64,000 nucleotides of DNA from an uncultured Pelagibacteraceae bacterium (GCA_902540275.1 CACBMB010000005.1:1-64000), one strand, 5' to 3'; shown: positions 44,135 through 54,444, counted from the first letter of the stretch. The notes: generated from the sequence alone by a model not told the origin. Translations and numbers: made by a program.

Positions 44135-46258
44135 ATGATACAAAGTGGTAAATTTGATTCATCAAATATGGATATAAAAAAAATAGCAAATTTAACATTA
44201 AATTTTCTTATAAATAGATTAATCGAAATTTTTGGGATTTTTATTTTAATATTTGGAATAGTCCTTTTTGTTGCGTTAGTAACTTACTCACCCAATGACC
44301 CTAATTTTATATTTCCTGAAGGAACAGAAATTAAAAATTTGTTAGGATTTCATGGAAGTTATACAGCTGATTTTTTTTTTCAATCTTTTGGTTTTATATC
44401 TTACTTAATACCAATAACTTATTTTTTTACAGGATTGAATATTTTTAAAAAAAAAGAGATATTCATAATTATTTCAAACACATTTTTTATAGTTCCTTAT
44501 ACTGTAATTGGGTCTATTTTTTTTGATTTTTTTTATACTGATGCATTTAAACTTTATATAAATGGAAATGGAGGATTTATTGGAAATTATTTTAACAATG
44601 TTTTTATAAACACTATCATTAGCACAAATGAAAATATCTTTTACTATATCTCAATAATTCTAATTTTTTTTCTTTTTCTTGCAAGTATTAACTTTAATTT
44701 AAAAAATTTTATTTTATTTCTAAATAAAATTATTAATTTTATTTTTAATAAAAACCAAAAAAATTATACAAATAAAAACGAAATTATTAATCAATATATA
44801 CCTCAAGAAGAAATCAAAAATTTAATCCAAGAAGATTTGCCATTTATTAAAGCAGAACAAAATAATCAAATCAAAAGATCAAAATTTGAACTTCCATCGA
44901 TTGATTTACTTAAAACTCCTACTAAAAAAGAAAGAGAAAATAAAAATGAAAATACAAAAAATAGTTCTGAATTTCTTGAAAAAATTCTTTTAGATTTTGG
45001 TGTAAATGGAAATATAAAAAAAGTAAGCCATGGCCCTGTTGTAACTCTGAATGAGTTTGAACCTGCGGCAGGTGTAAAAGTATCAAAAATTATTAATCTT
45101 TCTGATGACATTGCCAGAAATACAAGTTCTGAATCTGCTCGTATTGCAACTATTCCAGGAAGTAACACAGTTGGTATTGAACTTCCCAACCAATTTAGAG
45201 AAAATGTTTACCTTAGTGAAATATTAAAACACCCTGACTTTAAAAAAAAAGATATAAAATTACCTATAGCCCTTGGTAAAAATATTTCAGGATCACCTAT
45301 TGTTAGTGATTTAACATCGATGCCTCATCTATTAATAGCTGGTACCACAGGATCTGGAAAATCTGTTTGTATTAATACAATTATTTTGTCTCTCCTTTTT
45401 AGACATACTCCAGAAAAATGTAAATTTATTTTAATAGATCCAAAGATGCTAGAACTTTCAACTTATGAAGGCGTACCTCATTTACTTTGCCCTGTAATTA
45501 CTGAAGCAAAAAAGGCAGCATCAGTTTTAGGTTGGGTTGTTAAAGAAATGGAGAGTAGGTACAGACTTATGACAAAAGAAGGAGTTAGAAATATAGATGG
45601 TTATAACCTTAAACACAAACTGCCAATGCCTTACATTGTTGTAGTAGTTGATGAGATGTCAGATCTTATGCTAGTTGCAGGTAAAGAAATTGAAAATTAT
45701 ATTCAAAAGTTATCTCAGATGGCTAGAGCTGCTGGAATTCACATTATAATGGCTACTCAAAGACCAAGTGTAGATGTAATCACAGGCACAATTAAAGCAA
45801 ACTTTCCAACAAGAATATCTTTTCAAGTAACTTCAAAAATTGACAGTAGAACAATTTTAGGTGAACAAGGTGCTGAACAGTTATTAGGTAAAGGAGATAT
45901 GCTTTATATGTCTTCTGCAAATAGAATCGTTAGGATTCATGCACCATTTGTAGCTGACAACGAAATAGAAAAAATAAATAATTTTTTAAGATCTCAGGAG
46001 GAACCTGACTATGTAGATGAAATACTAAATTTTGCTGATGAAAAAGAATTTAGTGAAAGTTCAAGAAGTCAAGGCGATAAAGATGAACTTTATCAAGAAG
46101 CAGTAAATATAATTAAAACTGAAGGTAAAGCCTCCACATCTTTTTTACAAAGAAAACTACAGATTGGCTATAACAGAGCAGCTAGAATTATTGACATGAT
46201 GGAAGAAGAAGGAATAGTTAGTAAAGCAAATCATGCTGGGAAACGTGAAGTTCTATAA
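44135..46258 (+). CDS. ftsK: DNA translocase FtsK
   Basis: 707 residues. About four or five N-terminal membrane helices lead to a short linker (about residues 205-275), then the alpha/beta motor with Walker A GTTGSGKS (403-410), Walker B IVVVVDEMSDLM, and MATQRPSVDVITGTIKANFP. The C-terminal gamma domain (DELYQEAVNIIKTEGKASTSFLQRKLQIGYNRAARIIDMMEEEGIV) reads KOPS sites. It coordinates chromosome segregation with division. It is shorter than E. coli FtsK because of the brief linker. The stop overlaps the lolA start. Confidence 0.96.
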   Translation: MIQSGKFDSSNMDIKKIANLTLNFLINRLIEIFGIFILIFGIVLFVALVTYSPNDPNFIFPEGTEIKNLLGFHGSYTADFFFQSFGFISYLIPITYFFTGLNIFKKKEIFIIISNTFFIVPYTVIGSIFFDFFYTDAFKLYINGNGGFIGNYFNNVFINTIISTNENIFYYISIILIFFLFLASINFNLKNFILFLNKIINFIFNKNQKNYTNKNEIINQYIPQEEIKNLIQEDLPFIKAEQNNQIKRSKFELPSIDLLKTPTKKERENKNENTKNSSEFLEKILLDFGVNGNIKKVSHGPVVTLNEFEPAAGVKVSKIINLSDDIARNTSSESARIATIPGSNTVGIELPNQFRENVYLSEILKHPDFKKKDIKLPIALGKNISGSPIVSDLTSMPHLLIAGTTGSGKSVCINTIILSLLFRHTPEKCKFILIDPKMLELSTYEGVPHLLCPVITEAKKAASVLGWVVKEMESRYRLMTKEGVRNIDGYNLKHKLPMPYIVVVVDEMSDLMLVAGKEIENYIQKLSQMARAAGIHIIMATQRPSVDVITGTIKANFPTRISFQVTSKIDSRTILGEQGAEQLLGKGDMLYMSSANRIVRIHAPFVADNEIEKINNFLRSQEEPDYVDEILNFADEKEFSESSRSQGDKDELYQEAVNIIKTEGKASTSFLQRKLQIGYNRAARIIDMMEEEGIVSKANHAGKREVL

Positions 46259-46806
46259 TGAAAATTTTCATAATCCTTTTACTCTTGATTTGCAGTACTT
46301 TTAAATCATTTGCATCGACAAAACAGAATATTATTCAAAATTTAAAAGATACTCAAAACTTGTCATTCAATTTTGAACAAAACATAAACGGTAAAATTGA
46401 GAATGGTAATTGTAAAATAAAATATCCAAAGAAAATATATTGTAAATATGATTTATTTAATGAGAAAATTTTAGTATCTAATGGCGAATCATTAGTGATA
46501 AAAACTTCTACCAGTTATTTCATTTATCCACTTGAAAAAACAAATTTGGATTTGATTTTAAATAAGGAATATTTGATAAAAAAAATCTATGATATGTATG
46601 AAAAAAAAATTAGCGAAGAATTTATTAATTTTGATTTTAACGAAAATAACAATGAAATTAGCATTTATTTTGATAAGAAAACATACAATCTAATTGGTTG
46701 GCAAACTTTAGATATTTACCAAAATTTAAGTATTACTTTACTTTCATCCATAATAAAAAATCAAGAGATAGATGAAAATTTATTCAAATTACCAACTCAA
46801 GACTAA
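46258..46806 (+). CDS. lolA: LolA-like outer-membrane lipoprotein carrier
   Basis: 182 residues with a signal peptide (KIFIILLLLICSTFKSFAS). The mature sequence has LKDTQNLSFNFEQNINGKIENGNCKIKYPKKIYCKYD, the LolA-type opening, with YFIYPLEKTNLDLILNKEYL in the middle. It should ferry lipoproteins from LolCDE to the outer membrane. Position immediately after ftsK matches other proteobacteria. Its stop overlaps the convergent GNAT stop in CTAA. Confidence 0.86.
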   Translation: MKIFIILLLLICSTFKSFASTKQNIIQNLKDTQNLSFNFEQNINGKIENGNCKIKYPKKIYCKYDLFNEKILVSNGESLVIKTSTSYFIYPLEKTNLDLILNKEYLIKKIYDMYEKKISEEFINFDFNENNNEISIYFDKKTYNLIGWQTLDIYQNLSITLLSSIIKNQEIDENLFKLPTQD

Positions 46807-47306
46807 ATATTTACAGACTCTTTCTTAAATATTTTCATCCCTCTTGAAATATAATTTCTTAAGGCATTTTCATGATCTAAAGAGCAAGTATGAAGCCAAA
46901 CTCTTTTAGGTTTTTTCAAAAAAGATTTTTTAATCGCAAGTGATAATAAATATGATCCTAATCTTTTATTATGGTACTCCTCTAATAAACCAAAATAAGC
47001 AATTTCTATTTCGTTGAGATCATCATGAAATAATAATTCAAAATAACCAACTAAATCCTCTTTTTTCTTTAAGACATAAGTTTTAATATTTTTGTTTGTA
47101 GTATATTCAATCCATTGTTTTTCACTCCAGATCAACCTATCAATCCAACGATGTTTTTTTCCAACATTTTTGTAAAAAAACTTATTTAGTTGAAAATTTG
47201 GAGGATTGATAAGTTCTATTTTAAATTCATTAGAAGGACTATCTGACTCAATTAAATCATCAAGTGAATATATTTCTAAGTAATTTCTTTCAATTTTTTT
47301 TTTCAC
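46803..47306 (-). CDS. GNAT-family N-acetyltransferase
   Basis: 167 residues. EIAYFGLLEEYHNKRLGSYLLSLAIKKSF is the acetyl-CoA binding region (Q/R-x-x-G-x-G/A reads NKRLGSY), followed by KRVWLHTCSLDHENALRNYISRGMKIF, the usual C-terminal strand-helix of GNATs. The HxRRG of some sugars is absent and the substrate is unknown. It is coupled to the HIT gene by a four-base overlap. Confidence 0.8.
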   Translation of the reverse strand: MKKKIERNYLEIYSLDDLIESDSPSNEFKIELINPPNFQLNKFFYKNVGKKHRWIDRLIWSEKQWIEYTTNKNIKTYVLKKKEDLVGYFELLFHDDLNEIEIAYFGLLEEYHNKRLGSYLLSLAIKKSFLKKPKRVWLHTCSLDHENALRNYISRGMKIFKKESVNI

Positions 47307-47668
47307 TCGACCATTTTACCAACTCTTTCACCTCCAAATAAATGAAAGTGTAAATGTGGTACCTCTTGGCCCCCATGCTCACTAATATTTGCTAAAGCTC
47401 TATATCCTTTACCGGTATCAACTGATATACCCAATTTTTTTGCAACAATATTAATACCTTTTAGCAATCCTACCATTTCATCTGCTGATGCTTTTTCACT
47501 AAAATCATCTAGATCAACATATTTACCTTTTGGAATAACCAGAGCGTGGATTTTTTTTTGTGGATTAATATCATGAAATGATAATACAAAATCATCTTCA
47601 TAAATTTTTTTACAAGGGATTTCTCCTCTCAAAATTTTTGCAAAAATATTATTATCATCGTAACTCAT
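47303..47668 (-). CDS. HIT-family (HinT-like) nucleotide-binding protein
   Basis: 121 residues. The histidine triad is GGQEVPHLHFHLFGG with His105, His107 and His109. NIFAKILRGEIPCKKIYEDDFVLSFHDINPQKKIHALVIPK is a HinT signature. HinT enzymes hydrolyse nucleoside phosphoramidates. It overlaps hisE by four bases and is commonly found after hisE in alphaproteobacteria. Confidence 0.94.
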   Translation of the reverse strand: MSYDDNNIFAKILRGEIPCKKIYEDDFVLSFHDINPQKKIHALVIPKGKYVDLDDFSEKASADEMVGLLKGINIVAKKLGISVDTGKGYRALANISEHGGQEVPHLHFHLFGGERVGKMVE

Positions 47669-47937
47669 TTTTTCCTTTTATTTAATTCCTCCATAACATC
47701 TTCGATTTTTACATCGTTAGCCTCTAAATACATTATCAAATGATAGAAAACATCTGCAGCCTCATGAATTTTGTTTGAATCATTTTCAACAGCTTCAATT
47801 AATTCATTTATTTCCTCTAACACTTTTTCTTTGCTTAAAGACTTATCACTGAGTAATTTATTTGTATAAGAACCATCTACAGGTGTTTTTTTTCGTTCTC
47901 TAGCGAGATTAAATAAACTTTCTAAAGTGTTTAGCAT
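47665..47937 (-). CDS. hisE: Phosphoribosyl-ATP pyrophosphatase
   Basis: 90 residues, all-alpha MazG-like fold. SYTNKLLSDKSLSKEKVLEEINELIEAVEN and HEAADVFYHLIMYLEAN carry the metal-binding Glu and Asp residues of HisE. It performs the second step of histidine synthesis. HisI is not fused and not present here. The gene follows hisF by one base and overlaps the HIT gene. Confidence 0.94.
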   Translation of the reverse strand: MLNTLESLFNLARERKKTPVDGSYTNKLLSDKSLSKEKVLEEINELIEAVENDSNKIHEAADVFYHLIMYLEANDVKIEDVMEELNKRKK

Positions 47938-47938
47938 A

Positions 47939-48694
47939 CTAAATTCTAACAGGTATTCCTTTTGAGTCCAAATAATCCTTAGCTTCTTTTACAGAATATT
48001 TTCCGTAGTGAAATATAGAAGCTGCTAAAACTGCACTAGCTTTTCCCAATTTAATTCCATCAACTAAGTGGTCTAAATTGCCTACACCACCAGATGCAAT
48101 TACTGGAATATTTACTTTGGATGAGATTCTAGACATTAGGTCAATATCATATCCGACTTGTGTTCCGTCTCTATCCATAGAAGTTACTAATAATTCCCCT
48201 GCACCATTGTCCTCCATCTGTTTTGCGTACTCTAGTGCATCAATACCGCTATTATTTCTTCCCCCATGAGTAAATACTTCCCACTTATCTCCATTCTTTT
48301 TTGCATCAATTGCAACTACTATACATTGGGATCCGAATTTTTTTGAACTATCGATAACAACTTTTGAATTTTCAACTGCAGCAGTATTTATAGAAACTTT
48401 ATCTGCACCGCAATTAAGTAATTTATTAATATCCTCCACACTTTTTATACCGCCACCAACGGTTAAAGGTACAAAACATTTTTTTGAAGTTTTTTCTACA
48501 ACTTCATAAATAATATCTCTATTTTCATTTGATGCAGTAATATCAAGAAAGCAAATTTCATCTGCTCCACCATCACTATAAATTTTTGCTTGTTCCACAG
48601 GATCTCCTGCGTCTTTTAAATCTACAAAATTTATGCCTTTAACAACACGTCCATTCTTTACGTCCAAACAAGGAATTATTCTTTTTTTAAGCAT
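47939..48694 (-). CDS. hisF: Imidazole glycerol phosphate synthase, cyclase subunit
   Basis: 251 residues, TIM barrel. [12 protein letters not shown] with catalytic Asp11 and [10 protein letters not shown] with Asp130 are visible, and [10 protein letters not shown] and [10 protein letters not shown] hold the phosphate sites. With HisH it makes imidazole glycerol phosphate and AICAR, which then enters the PurH reaction also encoded in this window. Overlaps hisA by eight bases. Confidence 0.97.
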   Translation of the reverse strand: MLKKRIIPCLDVKNGRVVKGINFVDLKDAGDPVEQAKIYSDGGADEICFLDITASNENRDIIYEVVEKTSKKCFVPLTVGGGIKSVEDINKLLNCGADKVSINTAAVENSKVVIDSSKKFGSQCIVVAIDAKKNGDKWEVFTHGGRNNSGIDALEYAKQMEDNGAGELLVTSMDRDGTQVGYDIDLMSRISSKVNIPVIASGGVGNLDHLVDGIKLGKASAVLAASIFHYGKYSVKEAKDYLDSKGIPVRI

Positions 48695-49403
48695 CTTCTT
48701 TTACCAGCTCTTCTAATTTTATATCACCATCATAAATAGCTTTACCAACTATTATCCCTTCAACATTTTTCAAATTTTTAGCTTTTTTGATATCGTCTAT
48801 TGATGAAACGCCACCTGATATAATTACTGGACAACTTGATATCTCAGCAACTTTTGCTGTTTCATCGAAATTTGGACTTTGTTTCATACCATCCCTGTTA
48901 ATATCAGTATAAATCAATCTACTAACACCATAGTCGTTTACTTCTTTTAAATACTCTAAAGTTAATTGATTAGAGCTTTCTTTCCATCCAGATACTGACA
49001 AATATCCATCTCTAGCATCCAAACCTAAAGCAATTTTATTTGGAAATTTTTCACATACTTCTTTTAAAAAATTTTTATCTTTTATAGCAGCACTTCCCAA
49101 AATTACTTTATCAGCACCTGCATCAATATATTTTTGAATGCTATCAAGATTTCTGATGCCACCACCTATCTCGACCTTTAAATTAAATTTACTGACTATA
49201 TCCTGAACAATATCTAAATTTACTGTTTCACCAGTTAAAGCACCATCTAAATCAACTATGTGTAAATTTTTAAAACCATGATCTTTATATTTACTTGCTT
49301 GTTCAACTGGAGACATGTCATACTCGGTTTTGTCGTCAAAATCTCCTTTAACTAATCTTACACACTTTTTATCTTTAATATCTATAGCTGGAAATATTTT
49401 CAT
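48687..49403 (-). CDS. hisA: Phosphoribosyl-formimino-5-aminoimidazole carboxamide ribotide isomerase
   Basis: 238 residues, TIM barrel homologous to HisF. Catalytic Asp8 ([17 protein letters not shown]) and the second Asp in ALGLDARDG are present, with VEIGGGIRN and ISGGVSS phosphate sites. It catalyses the Amadori rearrangement before HisF/HisH. It lies directly after hisH and overlaps hisF. Confidence 0.97.
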   Translation of the reverse strand: MKIFPAIDIKDKKCVRLVKGDFDDKTEYDMSPVEQASKYKDHGFKNLHIVDLDGALTGETVNLDIVQDIVSKFNLKVEIGGGIRNLDSIQKYIDAGADKVILGSAAIKDKNFLKEVCEKFPNKIALGLDARDGYLSVSGWKESSNQLTLEYLKEVNDYGVSRLIYTDINRDGMKQSPNFDETAKVAEISSCPVIISGGVSSIDDIKKAKNLKNVEGIIVGKAIYDGDIKLEELVKEDA

Positions 49404-50030
49404 TTATAAACTTATAAAATTATTAATTATTTTAAGACCAATCTTATCACTCTTTTCAGGATGAAATTGAGTTCCAAAAATATTATCTTTTTCAACAGAA
49501 CAAACAATATTTGATGAATAATCTGTTGTTGAAGATATCACATTTTTATCTTCTGGAATAAATTCATAACTATGAACAAAATACATATGAGAATAATTGT
49601 TTATATCTTTAAAAATTCTACTATCCTTAATTATATTAATCTGGTTCCAACCAATGTGAGGGAGTTTATATTTACTGTTTTGATTATCAATCTTTGAGAC
49701 CTTTCCTGAAATCCAACCTAATCCTTTTGTTTCAGTTTCCTCATAACCAATATCAGCAAACATTTGTAAACCAACACAAATTCCAAGAAGAGGTTTTTTA
49801 TTAGTAATTGCAAATTCGTTAAGTGTATCTGTGAGGCCATCAATATTGTTTAAGGCATCAATACAACTTTTAAATGAGCCCTGCCCTGGTAAAACCACTT
49901 TATCGCTTGATTTAATCTTATTTAAATCTGAAGTAACCTCGATAGTCACTTTATTTTTGGCAACTTCTTTAAAAGAATTTATTACCGAGCTAATATTACC
50001 CGAATTATAATCAACAATTGTAACGTTCAT
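49404..50030 (-). CDS. hisH: Imidazole glycerol phosphate synthase, glutaminase subunit
   Basis: 208 residues, class I glutamine amidotransferase. Catalytic triad Cys85 (GICVGLQM), His190 and Glu192 (QFHPEKS). GNISSVINSF near the N-terminus and PGQGSFKSC (oxyanion strand) are typical. It supplies ammonia to HisF. It abuts hisA and follows hisB by five bases. Confidence 0.97.
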   Translation of the reverse strand: MNVTIVDYNSGNISSVINSFKEVAKNKVTIEVTSDLNKIKSSDKVVLPGQGSFKSCIDALNNIDGLTDTLNEFAITNKKPLLGICVGLQMFADIGYEETETKGLGWISGKVSKIDNQNSKYKLPHIGWNQINIIKDSRIFKDINNYSHMYFVHSYEFIPEDKNVISSTTDYSSNIVCSVEKDNIFGTQFHPEKSDKIGLKIINNFISL

Positions 50031-50035
50031 TAAAC

Positions 50036-50626
50036 TTATAAAGAACCTTTGGTAGAAGGAATTGTTTTTTTGTTTCTAGGATCTATCTCTAGTGCAGTTC
50101 TTAATGATCTTGCTAATCCTTTAAAACAAGACTCTATAATATGATGACTATTATCACCGTAAATATTTTCGACATGCAAAGTGATTCCTGCAGCTTGTGA
50201 AAATGCTTGAAACCATTCTTTAAACAATTCAGTATCCATTTCACCAAGTTTTTCTACCTTAAGCTTAACCTTCCAAATCAAATAAGGTCTGTTAGATATA
50301 TCAATTGCAACACGTGATAAGGTTTCGTCCATGGGTATCATTGCGTGTGCATATCTTCTAATACCAATAGATTTTTTCAGAGCTTTTTTTAATGCTTCTC
50401 CAATTGCAATTCCAGTATCTTCAGTCGTATGATGAAGATCGATATGAGTATCTCCTTTTGCTTTAATATTCATATCAATCGATGAATGCTTAGATAATTG
50501 TTCAAGCATATGATTTAGGAAACCTATCCCAGTATCAATTTTATATTTGCCTTTACCATCTATATTTAAATCAACACTGATGCTTGTCTCTTTAGTTTTT
50601 CTACTAATTTTACCTTTACGTTTCAT
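50036..50626 (-). CDS. hisB: Imidazoleglycerol-phosphate dehydratase
   Basis: 196 residues, the monofunctional form without a phosphatase domain. Metal-binding motifs [17 protein letters not shown] and the repeated [23 protein letters not shown] are clear. [12 protein letters not shown] gives the first histidine cluster. It is the first gene of the minus-strand run hisBHAFE-HIT and is divergent from hslV. Confidence 0.97.
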   Translation of the reverse strand: MKRKGKISRKTKETSISVDLNIDGKGKYKIDTGIGFLNHMLEQLSKHSSIDMNIKAKGDTHIDLHHTTEDTGIAIGEALKKALKKSIGIRRYAHAMIPMDETLSRVAIDISNRPYLIWKVKLKVEKLGEMDTELFKEWFQAFSQAAGITLHVENIYGDNSHHIIESCFKGLARSLRTALEIDPRNKKTIPSTKGSL

Positions 50627-50682
50627 AATTTAAAACAGGTATACATATATTATTCAATTATGGCAATAATACTAAACCTGGG

Positions 50683-50710
50683 CTTGAACTATTGAAATTA
50701 GTATCCATTT
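50683..50710 (+). promoter_or_regulatory. Putative heat-shock (sigma-32-like) promoter for hslVU
   Basis: CTTGAA is followed after 16 bases by CCATTT (within TATCCATTT, six of eight to CCCCATNT). This matches the known sigma-32 pattern well and precedes genes that are classic heat-shock genes. The expected start point lies at or a base or two before the hslV ATG, so the message would be almost leaderless; no ribosome site is seen. Confidence 0.5.
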
Positions 50711-50717
50711 AATAACT

Positions 50718-51233
50718 ATGACAACAATAGTATTGGTGAGAAAAAATAATGAAGTAGTCGTAGCTGGAGATGGCCAAGTAAGCATGGGAAATACCGTTGT
50801 AAAAAGCACTGCTTCAAAAGTCAGAAAAATTGATAAGAGAGGAGTTGTTGCAGGATTTGCTGGATCAACAGCTGATGCATTAACTTTGTTTGAAAGATTA
50901 GAAGCAAAATTAGAAAAACATGCAGGTAACTTATCAAGAGCTGCTGTGGAATTAGCTAAAGATTGGAGAACTGATAAATATTTAAGACGATTAGAAGCTC
51001 TAATGGCTGTTGGAGATAAAAATAATAGTTATATTATTTCTGGTACAGGAGATGTTTTAGAGCCTGAAGGAGATGTTATTGGTATTGGTTCAGGTGGAAA
51101 TTATGCACTTGCTGCTGGAAAAGTCTTGATGGGAACTAATATGAATGCAGAGGAATTAGCAAAAAAAGCAATAGAGGTAGCAGCTGAAATTTGTGTTTTT
51201 ACTAACAGCAACGTAAAAATAGAGAAAATATAA
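50718..51233 (+). CDS. hslV: ATP-dependent protease HslV (ClpQ) peptidase subunit
   Basis: 171 residues, N-terminal nucleophile hydrolase. After removal of Met the protein starts TTIVLVRK with Thr as the nucleophile. [26 protein letters not shown] and [32 protein letters not shown] are family signatures. Six-fold rings stack with HslU to degrade misfolded proteins. The stop overlaps the hslU start by one base. Confidence 0.97.
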   Translation: MTTIVLVRKNNEVVVAGDGQVSMGNTVVKSTASKVRKIDKRGVVAGFAGSTADALTLFERLEAKLEKHAGNLSRAAVELAKDWRTDKYLRRLEALMAVGDKNNSYIISGTGDVLEPEGDVIGIGSGGNYALAAGKVLMGTNMNAEELAKKAIEVAAEICVFTNSNVKIEKI

Positions 51234-52600
51234 TGGATAAATCAAACGTTACAAAACTACAACCTAAAGACAAAAAATCAGAGTCCATAGTTGGTAGCTC
51301 TCTTTCACCAAGAGAAATAGTTTCTGAACTAGATAGATTTGTAGTCGGTCAAAATCAAGCCAAAAGAGCTGTAGCAGTTGCTTTAAGAAATAGATGGAGA
51401 AGACAAGCTTTAAAGGGTGAAATGAAAAATGAGGTCTTGCCAAAAAATATTTTAATGATTGGACCAACAGGAGTTGGGAAAACAGAAATATCAAGAAGAT
51501 TGTCAAAATTGGCAGAAGCACCTTTCGTAAAAGTTGAAGCAACACGGTTTACTGAAGTTGGATATGTAGGAAGAGATGTAGAGCAAATTATAAGAGATTT
51601 GATTGAGATAGCAATTTCAATGGAAAAAGTAAAAAAGAGAAAAGAAGTATTTGCTAAAGCTCAAAAACTTGCTGAAGAAAAAGTTTTAGATGCACTTGTA
51701 GGAAAAAAAGCAAGTTTAGCAACAAGAGAAAGTTTTAGAAAAAGATTAAGAAATGGTGATCTTGATGATAATGAGATTGAAATAGCTGTTAGTGACACAG
51801 GTGGAAACAGTACGTCATTTGAAATTCCAGGTATGCCTGGTGCAAATGTAGGTATGATAAATATTGGTGAAATGCTCGGTAAATCAATGGGTGCAAAAGA
51901 AAAAAAGAAAAAAATGACTGTAAAAGAATCTCATGAAATTTTAATAAATGATGAATCAGACAAACTGATTGAACAAGATAAAATTATTAAAGCTGCTAAA
52001 ACATCCACAGAAAATAATGGGATAGTCTTTTTAGACGAAATAGATAAAATTTCAGGGAGAACTGATAGGGTTGGTGGTGATGTATCTAGAGAAGGTGTAC
52101 AAAGAGATTTATTACCATTAATTGAAGGAACAACTGTTAATACAAAATATGGTCCAATAAAAACAGATCATATTCTTTTTATTGCTTCTGGTGCTTTTCA
52201 GCTTGCTAAGCCATCAGACTTACTGCCAGAACTTCAAGGAAGATTACCAATCAGAGTGGAATTAGAAGCTCTCACAAGCGATGATTTTAAAAGAATTTTA
52301 AAGGAACCAGATTACAGTTTAATTAAACAATATGTTGCATTATTAAAAACGGAAAATGTCGATTTAGAATTTTCAGAAGATGGTATTGATACAATTGCTA
52401 AAATTGCTTCAGAAGTTAACTCAACGGTAGAAAATATCGGTGCTAGAAGATTACACACTATTATCGAAAAAATATTAGACGAAATAAGCTTTACAGCAAC
52501 TGACCGTGCTGGAGAAAAAATAATTATAAATAAAGAATATATTACAAAAAATTTAGATAACTTGGTAAAAGATACAGATCTTTCGAAATTTATATTATAA
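51233..52600 (+). CDS. hslU: ATP-dependent protease ATPase subunit HslU (ClpY)
   Basis: 455 residues, AAA+ unfoldase. [33 protein letters not shown] opens the ATPase; Walker A is GPTGVGKT (77-84) and Walker B is [11 protein letters not shown]. The I domain (about 110-240) is present, and the sensor and C-terminal segments ([18 protein letters not shown], ending FIL) needed to activate HslV are kept. It is coupled to hslV. Confidence 0.97.
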   Translation: MDKSNVTKLQPKDKKSESIVGSSLSPREIVSELDRFVVGQNQAKRAVAVALRNRWRRQALKGEMKNEVLPKNILMIGPTGVGKTEISRRLSKLAEAPFVKVEATRFTEVGYVGRDVEQIIRDLIEIAISMEKVKKRKEVFAKAQKLAEEKVLDALVGKKASLATRESFRKRLRNGDLDDNEIEIAVSDTGGNSTSFEIPGMPGANVGMINIGEMLGKSMGAKEKKKKMTVKESHEILINDESDKLIEQDKIIKAAKTSTENNGIVFLDEIDKISGRTDRVGGDVSREGVQRDLLPLIEGTTVNTKYGPIKTDHILFIASGAFQLAKPSDLLPELQGRLPIRVELEALTSDDFKRILKEPDYSLIKQYVALLKTENVDLEFSEDGIDTIAKIASEVNSTVENIGARRLHTIIEKILDEISFTATDRAGEKIIINKEYITKNLDNLVKDTDLSKFIL

Positions 52601-52603
52601 AAA

Positions 52604-53437
52604 TCACAAGTATCCCAATTCGATCATTTCTTTTTTAAATGTTTCTTCTATTTTAGAGCTGTACTCTCTCTTAAGGAACCTTCTCCAATCATTCTTTGGT
52701 CCATATTTAAAAAATGTTTTTCTTTTTTTTGTTTTTTCATCTAATTCAGCTTCTTTAAAATCTGTTTTTTTTTCAAGATCTTGCATAATATTAAAATCTG
52801 AAGTTTTTATAATTTTATTTAATTTAATCATGTTAATTTCAAAATTTTTTACACCTAATTTTTGAATAAATTTAAAAATTTTGATTAAAGTAGATTTTTT
52901 CCTAATTACTAAATCTTCATATTTAATTGTTAAAACTTTTTCTCCCATATTTTTCCATGAGTTATAATTTACACTCCATGAACCTAAAAAAGTTTTACAT
53001 GTAGCATCTGCTCTGTATAACCATTTAGATGGATTAATCATAGTATTTATGGCTTCATCCATATTGATATTATAATGATGACATAAAGAGGTAACCACAT
53101 TTCTAGGATCTCTAACAATATAAATTGCACCAAGAGAATTTTTTGAGTCTGTAAAATTACAATTATTTATACTTATCAAGCTACTATGAGTTTTAAAAAA
53201 TCTTATTTTCTTATCTTTATTTATTAAACTTTGTGCGTTAATAAAATTTTCAAAAATTTTTTTATCATCTTTAATATCAATATTTAATTTTTCAAATTGT
53301 TTAATTAATGGAAATTGTTCAATTTTATATAAATAATCAAATTTTAAATTCCCATCTTTTGAGAATAAATAAGTTCCTAATATAGAACGTAATAATGTAT
53401 TTCCACTTTTAGGATATGATGCCAACCAAACAATCAT
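52604..53437 (-). CDS. Sulfotransferase domain protein, paralog B
   Basis: 277 residues, clearly homologous to the sulfotransferase before the LON gene. PAPS motifs YPKSGNTLLRS (8-18) and YIVRDPRNVVTS, catalytic-type His in FFKTHSSL, and the C-terminal FFKYGPKNDWRRFLKREY. The two paralogs share the start (MI-W-ASYPKSGNT) and the same layout, so they come from duplication. Acceptor unknown. It is coupled to the Smr gene by a four-base overlap and convergent with hslU. Confidence 0.85.
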   Translation of the reverse strand: MIVWLASYPKSGNTLLRSILGTYLFSKDGNLKFDYLYKIEQFPLIKQFEKLNIDIKDDKKIFENFINAQSLINKDKKIRFFKTHSSLISINNCNFTDSKNSLGAIYIVRDPRNVVTSLCHHYNINMDEAINTMINPSKWLYRADATCKTFLGSWSVNYNSWKNMGEKVLTIKYEDLVIRKKSTLIKIFKFIQKLGVKNFEINMIKLNKIIKTSDFNIMQDLEKKTDFKEAELDEKTKKRKTFFKYGPKNDWRRFLKREYSSKIEETFKKEMIELGYL

Positions 53438-53847
53438 TTTATTTTTTTTAAAAATATATAAAAAGCTCCTGCTCCACCATCTTCAATTTTTGCTTCTTCA
53501 ATTCTATTAATTATTTGCATTAAACTTTTATGACTTTTAATAAATTGAGGAACAGAGTGTTTTAAAATTCCCAAATCTCTAGAAACATATGGATCTTGAT
53601 CATTTTTTGAATGTAGACCTTTTCCTGTTACTACAATCAGTTTATTTATCTTATCTTTATATGCTTGATATATAAACTCCTGAATTGTTTTATTTGCTTG
53701 ATCAAGAGAATATCCATGTAAATCTACAGATCTTATTTGATAATTTTTTTTTTTAGAATATTCTAAATCCTTGTTATAGACACCTTCATCACTATTGATA
53801 AATTTTTTCCAGTCTTTTTTATCTTTATCTGAAATTTTACTATTCAA
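53434..53847 (-). CDS. Smr/MutS2-type domain protein
   Basis: 137 residues. The C-terminal Smr domain has RSVDLHGYSLDQANKTIQEFI and KLIVVTGKGLHS, then GGAGAFYIFLKK at the end. Stand-alone Smr proteins have endonuclease activity on DNA or RNA in some bacteria. The N-terminal 45 residues are charged linker. In alphaproteobacteria this gene often follows the Tim44-like gene, as here. Confidence 0.9.
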   Translation of the reverse strand: MNSKISDKDKKDWKKFINSDEGVYNKDLEYSKKKNYQIRSVDLHGYSLDQANKTIQEFIYQAYKDKINKLIVVTGKGLHSKNDQDPYVSRDLGILKHSVPQFIKSHKSLMQIINRIEEAKIEDGGAGAFYIFLKKIK

Positions 53848-54444
53848 TTAAGTTAAAATATCTACTAATTGCCAGTTCGGATTACTTGACCTTGTATCTC
53901 TAGAAAAAACCCAAGTATCATAAATTTTTTTAATTTTTTCAGGATCTCCAGACACAATTTTTTTATTCTTATCTCTTATACAAGTTATAACTTCACCAAC
54001 AAAATCTACCGTTACTTTCAGTATACTATTTTCTTTTTTATGATTTTTAATATTTGCTGAATTGACTCCAATAAAAGTAATCTCTGCAAAATGTCCTCTA
54101 TTATTTCTTTCTTTTAGTGCTTCATTAAATTGATCATGAATTTTTTTACTCAATAATGGCTTACTTTGAACAAGCTTATTATCATCATCACTAAAATCTG
54201 TAATTATAGTTTCATAAGCAATTTTTGCTCCTTTTAAGAACTCTTTTTGAGCACTTTCATCAAAAATTAAATTTTGTTTAGTTTTAATTTTAGGATCAAC
54301 TTTTTTTAATATCTCTTGAAATTGTGGAGCTGTTTTACCCTCAAATCCTGTTCTTTTTCCAAGAATACCTCTTAACCTCAAGAAAATGAAGCCAGCGATC
54401 ATTGCTAATAAAATAATATCTATATATTCAAAACTATAATTCAT
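53848..54444 (-). CDS. Tim44/TimA-like domain protein
   Basis: 198 residues. An N-terminal membrane anchor (DIILLAMIAGFIFLRLRGILGKRTG) and a C-terminal Tim44-like fold ending in WVFSRDTRSSNPNWQLVDI are characteristic of alphaproteobacterial TimA, a homolog of mitochondrial Tim44. RLRGILGKRTGFE is conserved in the family. Its bacterial role is unknown. It abuts the Smr gene and is divergent from fxsA. Confidence 0.88.
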   Translation of the reverse strand: MNYSFEYIDIILLAMIAGFIFLRLRGILGKRTGFEGKTAPQFQEILKKVDPKIKTKQNLIFDESAQKEFLKGAKIAYETIITDFSDDDNKLVQSKPLLSKKIHDQFNEALKERNNRGHFAEITFIGVNSANIKNHKKENSILKVTVDFVGEVITCIRDKNKKIVSGDPEKIKKIYDTWVFSRDTRSSNPNWQLVDILT

